Shown: piece after piece, positions 41,071-46,649 of the stretch | Position numbering within the stretch: the stretch's first letter is position 1 | How the letters are laid out: every line of letters begins with the position of its first letter | NCBI GenBank assembly: GCA_038244535.1 | Contig: JBBRTJ010000014.1 | Location: 1-46,649, forward strand | Direction: 5' to 3' | Source of the DNA: JBBRTJ01 sp038244535 | Lineage (GTDB): Bacteria; Actinomycetota; Acidimicrobiia; Acidimicrobiales; Ilumatobacteraceae | Length of the DNA stretch: 46,649 bases | The notes under the pieces: model-generated | Told to the model about the DNA's origin: nothing | What the model saw: only the letters and a program-made list of their open reading frames with translations | Databases searched by the model: none | Program-made: the position numbers and the translations under genes

Positions 41071-41967
41071 GAGAACGCCTCCGAGTTCGGCCTCCCTTGG
41101 GCCGCAGCGCCCAGGGTAGGGCGGACCTCCGTCGAGGCGTACGGCGGCAGCGGTCACATCAGTGCGCTGGTCTGGGGTGACGGCGAGCCCGAGCTCGTCT
41201 TGATCCACGGCTCGGCGCAGAACGCTCACACCTGGGACACGGTGGCCCTTGCGCTGGGTCGGCCGTTGGTCTCCTTCGACCTACCCGGTCATGGCCACAC
41301 GTCGTGGAAGAACGACCAGCGCTACGACCCCCGCTCGATGGCGGCCGACCTCGCGCCGGTGGTGGCCGACCTGGCACCGCGAGCCCGGGCCGTGGTGGGC
41401 ATGTCGCTGGGGGGCATGACGGCGCTGGCCCTCGCCGCGGCCCACCCTGAGCTGGTCGAGCGCCTCGTGCTGGTCGACATCACGCCCGGCACCAATCGTG
41501 AGAAGGCCAAGGCGATCATCGACTTCGTCAACGGGCCGCAGTCGTTCCCGGACTTCGACGCCATCCTCGCCCGCACCATCGAGCACAACCCGACGCGGTC
41601 CGTGAGCAGCCTGCGCCGGGGGATCCTCCACAACGCCCGCCAGCTCCCCGATGGATCGTGGCAGTGGCGCTACGACCGCACAGGTCGCCCTGGATCAGAG
41701 GCAGAACGGGGTCGGGTCGACCCGGGTGAGCTGTGGAACGACGTCGGTGGCCTCACGATGCCGCTGCTGCTGGCGCGGGGTGGGACCTCGCCAGTGGTCG
41801 ATGATGCTGACGTGGCTGAACTGCTGCGAGTCAGGCCCGATGCTGAGGTCGTCGTGGTCGAAGGGGCGGGCCACAGCATCCAGGGCGACCGCCCGCTCGA
41901 GCTGGCGGCGCTCATCGAGCGGTTCGTCTTCGGCGAACTGGCACGAGTGGTGCCCCCAGCCCCCTGA
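41026..41967 (+). CDS. Alpha/beta hydrolase
   Basis: A 313-residue alpha/beta-fold hydrolase. It has the oxyanion HGSAQNAHTWD, FDLPGHGHTSW, nucleophile elbow GMSLGGM (S127) and a C-terminal His in VEGAGHSIQGD. Substrate unknown; the sequence resembles actinobacterial hydrolases that share the EYDEFSLLHENASEFGLPW-like N-terminus. Starts ATG 41020, 41023, 41026 and GTG 41032 are all possible. The 5' end overlaps the divergent lipase gene and the 3' end overlaps the TetR gene by 56 bp. Confidence 0.88.
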   Translation: MPVSTIEYDEFSLLHENASEFGLPWAAAPRVGRTSVEAYGGSGHISALVWGDGEPELVLIHGSAQNAHTWDTVALALGRPLVSFDLPGHGHTSWKNDQRYDPRSMAADLAPVVADLAPRARAVVGMSLGGMTALALAAAHPELVERLVLVDITPGTNREKAKAIIDFVNGPQSFPDFDAILARTIEHNPTRSVSSLRRGILHNARQLPDGSWQWRYDRTGRPGSEAERGRVDPGELWNDVGGLTMPLLLARGGTSPVVDDADVAELLRVRPDAEVVVVEGAGHSIQGDRPLELAALIERFVFGELARVVPPAP

Positions 41968-42529
41968 GCAGGGCCCGCTGCGCATGGTCGAAGTGCTGCT
42001 CGGCGCGCCCCTCGCTGCGAGCCATGCCGTGGAGCTCGAGGCTGACCGGGCCATGGGTGCTGGCCCACACGACGTGGGCGATGTCCTGTGCGTCGCCGGG
42101 GTCGAGCGCCCCTTCGGCGATCGCCCAGGCGACGATGCGCTCGAGCTCGGCGAGGGCCAGCATCCCGTGTTCGCGGCAGCTCGACGTCGGGACGAAGTCA
42201 GGCACCGCGACCTCGAACATCACCAGGTAGTGGGTCGGGTGCTCGAGCGCGAAGCGGCGATAGGCCCGCCCGGACTCGAGGAGGCGTCGCACCGGGTCGC
42301 CGGTGGCGGGCACCTTCGCCATCGCTGACCGGAGCAGGTCGAACCCCTCGAGGTAGAGGGCTTCGACGATGCCGTCCTTGCCCCCGAAGCGGCTGTACAC
42401 GCCCATCGTGGACGTACCGGCAGCGGAGGCGATCCGCCGCACGCTGAGCGCACCTGGGCCTTCGTCGGCCAGCAGGTCGCGGGCCGCCGCGAGGAGGGCG
42501 GCCCGCTGCTCGTCATTGACGCTTGTCAC
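41912..42529 (-). CDS. TetR/AcrR-family regulator divergent from MFS exporter
   Basis: A 205-residue TetR protein. Helix-turn-helix: AARDLLADEGPGALSVRRIASAAGTSTMGVYSRFGGKDGIV (about residues 11-51). The C-terminal domain resembles TetR_C regulators with a WAS(T)HGPVSLE motif. GTG 42529 is chosen because TAGGGT lies 8 nt upstream, though the frame is open to 42586. It probably represses the divergent exporter through the repeats at 42554-42581. The 3' end overlaps the hydrolase gene by 56 bp. Confidence 0.9.
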   Translation of the reverse strand: MTSVNDEQRAALLAAARDLLADEGPGALSVRRIASAAGTSTMGVYSRFGGKDGIVEALYLEGFDLLRSAMAKVPATGDPVRRLLESGRAYRRFALEHPTHYLVMFEVAVPDFVPTSSCREHGMLALAELERIVAWAIAEGALDPGDAQDIAHVVWASTHGPVSLELHGMARSEGRAEQHFDHAQRALLRGLGAPLVPVRRRRTAR

Positions 42530-42537
42530 GTCGACAG

Positions 42538-42581
42538 ACCCTAGATCCCCGTGATAACACTGTGATCTATAACAGTGTGAT
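42538..42581. promoter_or_regulatory. TetR/MFS divergent promoter with operator repeats
   Basis: ATAACACTGTGAT (42554-42566) and ATAACAGTGTGAT (42569-42581) are 13-bp repeats differing at one base, 15 bp apart. Inside them ACACTGT and ACAGTGT form an inverted repeat with 7-bp arms (42557-42563, 42572-42578) around 8 bp. This is a good TetR operator candidate. TAGGGT (42543-42538, minus strand) is the likely -10 of the regulator. Confidence 0.65.
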
Positions 42582-42624
42582 GACACCGTATCAGTGGTGC
42601 GGTGGAGACCAAGGAGGAACTCTG

Positions 42625-44205
42625 TTGGACACCGAGACCATCCACCGCAACCGCTGGCGCATCCTCGCCGTGCTGTGCCTGTCGCTTTTCATCGCCGTGG
42701 TCGACACCACGATCGTCAACGTCGCCCTCCCGAGCATCGTCGATGAGCTCGGCGCCACCACGAGCCAGCTGCAGTGGGTGGTTGATGCCTATGCGCTGGT
42801 GTTCGCCGGCCTGCTGATCGCTTGCGGATCGCTCGGGGATCGCCTCGGCCGGAAGGGCACGCTCCAGATCGGCCTGGGGCTCTTCGCGCTCTTCTCGACG
42901 GTCGGCGCCTTCGCCCAGACCCCCGAGCAGCTCATCGCCATGCGTGCCCTCATGGGCCTCGGGGCCGCGCTGATCTTCCCGGCCACGCTCGCCATCATCG
43001 CCAACGTCTTCACGGTCCCGGCCGAGCGGGCCAAGGCCATCGGCCTGTGGTCTGCAGTCACCGGCATCGCCGTCGCCCTCGGACCGGTCGCCGGCGGCCT
43101 CCTGCTCTCTCGGTTCTGGTGGGGCTCGGTCCTCCTGGTGAACCTGCCCGTGTGCGTCGGGGCCATCGTCCTCGGTCGCCGCTTCATCCCCACGAGCAGG
43201 GACCCGCACGCCCCCCGCTTCGATCCCGCCGGCCTCCTGCTGTCGATAGCGGGCATCGGCCTGCTGGTGTGGACCGTGATCGAGGCTCCCGCCAACGGCT
43301 GGACGTCGGTCACGACGGTCGGCTTCGGCACGGTGTCGATCGTGCTGCTCGCAGCCTTCGTGGTGTGGGAGCTGCGGAGCCCGAACCCGATGCTCGACGT
43401 CCGCGTGTTCTCCAACGCCCGGTTCAGCGCCGCCTCGGCCTCGGTGACCTTCACGTTCTTCGCCCTGTTCGGGTTCATCTTCATGCTCACGCAGTACTTG
43501 CAGTTCGTGCGCGGCTACAGCGTGCTCGAGGCCGGCTTGCGCACGTTGCCGTTCGCGGTGGGGGCCGGCATCGCTGCGCCGTTGGCGGCCAAGGCCGCAC
43601 AGGTGATCGGACCGAAGCGGGTCGTGGTCGGTGGCCTGACGCTCATGGCAGGAGCGCTCTTCGTGGCCAGCCGCTACCAGGTGACCACGAGCTACTGGAT
43701 CGTGGCGCTGTCGGCGTTGGCACTCGGGGCTGGGGTCAGCCTCACGACTGCTCCGGCCACGGAGTCGATCATGAGCTCGCTGCCCAAGGAGAAGGCCGGG
43801 GTGGGCTCCGCGGTCAACGACACCACGCGTGAGGTGGGTGGCACCCTGGGCGTGGCCGTCGTCGGCAGCCTCCTGGCTTCGCTCTACGGCTCGGGGATCA
43901 GCTCGAAGCTGGCGGGCACGCCCATGCCCCCTGAGGCCCTTGCTGCCGCCAAAGAGTCGGTCGGCGCCGCGTTCATCGTCGCTCAGCGGGCATCTGAGCA
44001 GTTCGGGCCGCAAGCCGGTCAGGCCATCCGCGACGCGGCCTCCGGCGCCTTTATGGACGGCTTCACGGTTGGCAGCCTGGTGGCCGGTGGCGTGGCGTTC
44101 GTCGGGGCCATCGTGGCCGCCCGCTTCCTGCCGGGTCGCCGCCTTGCCGAGGCGCCGGTGGACACCGTGATCGTGACGCCACTGCTGGCGGCGTCGGTCG
44201 ATTGA
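42625..44205 (+). CDS. MFS drug exporter, DHA2 type (14 helices)
   Basis: A 526-residue major facilitator exporter. Fourteen hydrophobic segments, motif A (GSLGDRLGRKGTL), the opening DTTIVNVALPSI (motif D1) and motif C-like GPVAGGLLLSRF identify the DHA2/EmrB-QacA group, which expels toxic compounds by proton antiport. TTG 42625 is chosen because AAGGAGG (42611-42617) lies 7 nt upstream; ATG 42580 would sit in the operator. The divergent TetR gene probably represses it. Confidence 0.92.
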   Translation: MDTETIHRNRWRILAVLCLSLFIAVVDTTIVNVALPSIVDELGATTSQLQWVVDAYALVFAGLLIACGSLGDRLGRKGTLQIGLGLFALFSTVGAFAQTPEQLIAMRALMGLGAALIFPATLAIIANVFTVPAERAKAIGLWSAVTGIAVALGPVAGGLLLSRFWWGSVLLVNLPVCVGAIVLGRRFIPTSRDPHAPRFDPAGLLLSIAGIGLLVWTVIEAPANGWTSVTTVGFGTVSIVLLAAFVVWELRSPNPMLDVRVFSNARFSAASASVTFTFFALFGFIFMLTQYLQFVRGYSVLEAGLRTLPFAVGAGIAAPLAAKAAQVIGPKRVVVGGLTLMAGALFVASRYQVTTSYWIVALSALALGAGVSLTTAPATESIMSSLPKEKAGVGSAVNDTTREVGGTLGVAVVGSLLASLYGSGISSKLAGTPMPPEALAAAKESVGAAFIVAQRASEQFGPQAGQAIRDAASGAFMDGFTVGSLVAGGVAFVGAIVAARFLPGRRLAEAPVDTVIVTPLLAASVD

Positions 44206-44225
44206 GGGGTGCGCTCAGGCGCCCC
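44206..44225. terminator. Small hairpin at convergent MFS/Ppx ends
   Basis: GGGGTGCGC (44206-44214), TCAG loop, GCGCCCC (44219-44225) pair with one bulged T. The loop begins at the Ppx stop (44215-44217). Possible bidirectional terminator; no T-run. Confidence 0.4.
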
Positions 44226-45762
44226 GCACGACGACCTCGCGGCCGAGCACCTCGGCCAGCAGCTCCGTGCGAGCGCCGGAGGCGTACAGCTCGAGGCTGA
44301 TGTCGGTGTCGGCCGTCGCCGGCTGCGCCAGGACGACGAGCGGTCCGTCCGGCTCGACGCTGGTGGTGAGCGAGACCACCCGACCCTCGTGGCTGCGGTC
44401 GAGTCCGATGGCGACGCGCAGCACGGCGGCCAGCGTGCGCACCACCTTTTGGTCCTCGGGTCTGAGGGCGCCGAACTCGTCGTGGCTGGGCTTCGGTGCG
44501 CTCTTTCGGTGGTAGCGCGCAATGAGGGCGATGACCTCGATCTCGGTGTCGGTGAACCCGGTGAGGCGCTCGGAGTTGCGGATGATGTAGTAGCTGTGGA
44601 GGTGGTGGCGGCTGTGGCTGATGAACAGCCCGACGTTGGCCAGCAGCGCCGCCGCCTCGAGGTACTCGCCGCACTCCTCGTCGAGGCCATGCAGATCGCT
44701 GGTCGCGTCGAACAGCTGCAGGGCGAGACGGGCGACGTGGGCCGAGTGGTCAGGCTCCTCGTCGAGGAGCTCGGCGAGGGCCAGCACGCTTCGGCGGCTG
44801 ACATCGGCGAGGTGGTGCAACGAGCCGCCTCGCAGCCGCTGCAGCGTGTCGAGCAGCACGCCCTCGCGCAGTGCGAACCCGCTGATCGTCAGCTCCTTGA
44901 TGGCGAAGGCCTCGACCACCTGCTCGAGGATCAGGGCGCCGGCCAGCATGATGTCGGCCCGCTTGGCGTCCATCCCCGGCAGACGCCGGCGCTCGGCCAC
45001 CGAGTCCGCCCGCACGAGTGCCTCCGCCACGGCTTTGATCTCGTCCGCGGTGATCACGTGGTTGTTGAACGTGTTCGGCTCGCTGCGGCCGGTGGCGGCA
45101 TGCGCCATGGCGGCCACGGCCTCGATGGTGCCCGACGAGCCGATGAAGACCTCGAAGCCATGGGCCTCGACCTCGCGGTGGAACGGAGCGAGGGCTGAGG
45201 CGATGTAGCGGCGGCACGAGTTGACCGCGGCGGGGTGAGTGTGGTCGCCGCCGAAGAAGCGGTTCGTGAGGCGCACCGCGCCCAGCTTGAGGCTGCGGCT
45301 CGCGAGCACCTCGCCCCGCTCGCCGATCAGCAGCTCGGTTGAGCCGCCGCCGATGTCGCACAGCAGCAGACGCTGGTCGTAGACGGGAACTGCCTGGAGC
45401 ACGCCGAGGTGGATGAGCCGGGCCTCCTCGATGCCGGAGATCACCTCGACCTCGACCCCGGCCTCGGTGCGGGCGCGGTCGATGAACACCTGGTGGTTCT
45501 CGGCTTCACGGACGGCGCTGGTGGCCACGGCCCGGACGGGCGCGTCGCTGATGTCGGCGATCTGCTTGAAGCGGCGCAGCGCAGCCACCCCACGCTCGAT
45601 GGCGTCGGCCGACAGTTCCTTCATGTCGCCGCCACCCGAGCCGAGGCGGACCATCTCCTTCTCCGAGGCGATGACCTCGAAGTGGGTGGCGTCGATCACC
45701 CGAGCTACGACGAGGTGCAACGAGTTGGTGCCGACGTCGACGGCGGCGAGTGCTTCAGCCAT
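44215..45762 (-). CDS. Exopolyphosphatase / guanosine pentaphosphatase family (Ppx/GppA)
   Basis: A 515-residue enzyme of the ASKHA superfamily that removes phosphate from polyphosphate or pppGpp. Motifs: AAVDVGTNSLHLVVARV, TSAVREAENHQVF, ISGIEEARLIHLGV, LLCDIGGGSTELLIG and GSSGTIEAVAAMA. The C-terminal HD-like helical domain (VARLALQLFDATSDLHGL, HLHSYYIIRNSERLTGF) matches the long Ppx form. Polyphosphate versus pppGpp cannot be separated by sequence. ATG 45762; TACCCT 9 nt upstream. Confidence 0.93.
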   Translation of the reverse strand: MAEALAAVDVGTNSLHLVVARVIDATHFEVIASEKEMVRLGSGGGDMKELSADAIERGVAALRRFKQIADISDAPVRAVATSAVREAENHQVFIDRARTEAGVEVEVISGIEEARLIHLGVLQAVPVYDQRLLLCDIGGGSTELLIGERGEVLASRSLKLGAVRLTNRFFGGDHTHPAAVNSCRRYIASALAPFHREVEAHGFEVFIGSSGTIEAVAAMAHAATGRSEPNTFNNHVITADEIKAVAEALVRADSVAERRRLPGMDAKRADIMLAGALILEQVVEAFAIKELTISGFALREGVLLDTLQRLRGGSLHHLADVSRRSVLALAELLDEEPDHSAHVARLALQLFDATSDLHGLDEECGEYLEAAALLANVGLFISHSRHHLHSYYIIRNSERLTGFTDTEIEVIALIARYHRKSAPKPSHDEFGALRPEDQKVVRTLAAVLRVAIGLDRSHEGRVVSLTTSVEPDGPLVVLAQPATADTDISLELYASGARTELLAEVLGREVVVRGA

Positions 45763-45771
45763 GCAGTCCCG

Positions 45772-45781
45772 AGGGTACCGT
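45772..45781. promoter_or_regulatory. Overlapping divergent -10 boxes at a GGTACC core
   Basis: AGGGTA (45772-45777) read on the minus strand is TACCCT, 9 nt before the Ppx ATG. TACCGT (45776-45781) on the plus strand could serve the E1 alpha gene, with a 29-nt leader and ribosome site GAGGGGG before GTG 45811. The boxes share two bases, so the promoters would exclude each other. Confidence 0.4.
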
Positions 45782-45810
45782 TGGCCCGCTACCGCGACGA
45801 GGGGGAACCC

Positions 45811-46649
45811 GTGGACGCCATGCCAGATCGCGACACCTTGTTGCGCATGTTCGAGCTGCAGACGCTCGTGAAGCTGAGCGACGAGCGGTTCCGTGCGCTT
45901 CTCACCAGTGGCCAGATCTCACTCATCTACTACTCGCCTCGGGGCCAGGAGTGCGTGAGCGCCGGCTACGCGGTGCACCTGCGCCGGGACGACTCGGTCG
46001 TCACGATCTACCGGGGGCTGCACGACCACCTGTCCAAGGGCGTACCGCTGCGCGAGCTGTGGGCCGAGTTCCTCGGCCGGGCGACCGGGACCTGCAAGGG
46101 CAAGGGCGGCCCGATGCACATCACCCACCCCGACAGCGGGCTCATGGTCACCACGGGCATCGTCGGTGCGGGCATCCCCGTGGCCAACGGGCTAGCGCTC
46201 GCCGCCCAGCTCAGCGGCACCGACCAGGTGACGGTGTGCAACTTCGGCGACGGAGCGTCGAACATCGGCGCCTTCCACGAGGGCCTCAACCTCGCCGCGG
46301 TCTGGAAGCTCCCCGTTGTGTTCGTGTGCCAGAACAACCAGTACGGCGAGCACACTCCCCTGAGCGAGGCCACCAGCGTGGCCCGCATCAGCCAGCGGGG
46401 GATGGCCTACGACATGCCGGCCGTCACCGTCGACGGCAACGACCCGGTCGCCATGTGGCGGGCGGCGGGTGAAGCGGTCGAGCGGGCCCGCTCCGGCGGT
46501 GGCCCGACGCTGATCGAGGCCGTGACCTACCGCTTCTGGGGTCACCTCCTCGGCGACGCCATGGAGTACATGCCCAAAGAGGAGCGCCAGGCCGCCATGG
46601 ACGCCGATCCGGTGCCGCGCTACCGCCAGTGGTTGATCGACCACGGCTA
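45811..46649 (+). CDS. 2-oxoacid dehydrogenase E1 alpha subunit, 3' truncated by window edge
   Basis: The alpha subunit of a heterotetrameric pyruvate or branched-chain 2-oxoacid dehydrogenase E1. About 279 codons are present. Conserved: SPRGQECVSAGYAVHL, YRGLHDHLSKGVPL, GKGGPMHITHP, and the TPP motif GDGASNIGAFHEGLNLA ending CQNNQYG. GTG 45811 is preferred over ATG 45820 because GAGGGGG lies just upstream. A beta subunit and E2 probably follow outside the window. Acetoin dehydrogenase E1 is an alternative. Confidence 0.9.
   Translation, partial: MDAMPDRDTLLRMFELQTLVKLSDERFRALLTSGQISLIYYSPRGQECVSAGYAVHLRRDDSVVTIYRGLHDHLSKGVPLRELWAEFLGRATGTCKGKGGPMHITHPDSGLMVTTGIVGAGIPVANGLALAAQLSGTDQVTVCNFGDGASNIGAFHEGLNLAAVWKLPVVFVCQNNQYGEHTPLSEATSVARISQRGMAYDMPAVTVDGNDPVAMWRAAGEAVERARSGGGPTLIEAVTYRFWGHLLGDAMEYMPKEERQAAMDADPVPRYRQWLIDHG

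Overview
The window is GC-rich, gene-dense DNA from an actinomycete-type bacterium. Several things point to Actinomycetota: the order secA-prfB-ftsE-ftsX, many GTG starts, very short gaps with ATGA/GTGA overlaps, an F420-type luciferase-like oxidoreductase, an SCO6745-family protein, Thr/Ser-rich L,D-transpeptidases, and (T/G)ANNNT boxes 5 to 10 nt before start codons. A deep lineage such as Acidimicrobiia is my guess from gene style, not a demonstrated placement. I see no rRNA, tRNA, CRISPR array, insertion sequence or prophage.

Layout. 1-5330: housekeeping block (3' part of secA, prfB, ftsE, ftsX). 5352-9846: small accessory island with a Gfo/Idh oxidoreductase, a MazEF-like toxin-antitoxin pair, a VapBC pair coupled to a YkgJ-type cysteine-cluster gene, an SCO6745-family gene and a small helical protein. 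9837-15351: LLM oxidoreductase, enoyl-CoA hydratase, O-methyltransferase, truncated haemoglobin, and a MocR-type regulator divergent from an EamA exporter with overlapping start codons. 15621-19390: TetR-larB-larE (nickel-pincer cofactor synthesis), a hotdog thioesterase and a PLP aminotransferase. 19559-26630: one long collinear unit of response regulator, histidine kinase, duplicated-domain lipoprotein, adaptor protein, MacB-like ATPase and permease, and a DUF5666-like membrane-anchored protein, best read as a self-contained envelope-stress or export system. 26698-33076: fumarase, TIM-barrel isomerase, metallo-beta-lactamase-fold hydrolase, a Rieske oxygenase coupled to a 76-residue protein, an SDR and a four-helix membrane protein. 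33094-36659: threonine dehydratase coupled to an AceE/MdeB-like E1, a probable threonine to 2-oxobutyrate to acyl-CoA route. 36721-46649: GT2, two tandem L,D-transpeptidases, secreted lipase, alpha/beta hydrolase, TetR/MFS exporter pair, Ppx/GppA phosphatase and the start of a heterotetrameric-type E1 alpha gene that runs off the end.

Two architectural themes recur. First, many genes have a -10-like box a few bases before the start codon, the signature of leaderless transcripts. Second, most convergent gene pairs share an inverted repeat, sometimes inside coding sequence; the strongest is a perfect 36-bp palindrome in the last codons of the metallo-hydrolase gene. The most biologically interesting groups are the two-component/lipoprotein/MacAB-like operon, the ilvA-E1 pair, the small-protein/Rieske pair, larB-larE without larA or larC, and vapBC-ykgJ.
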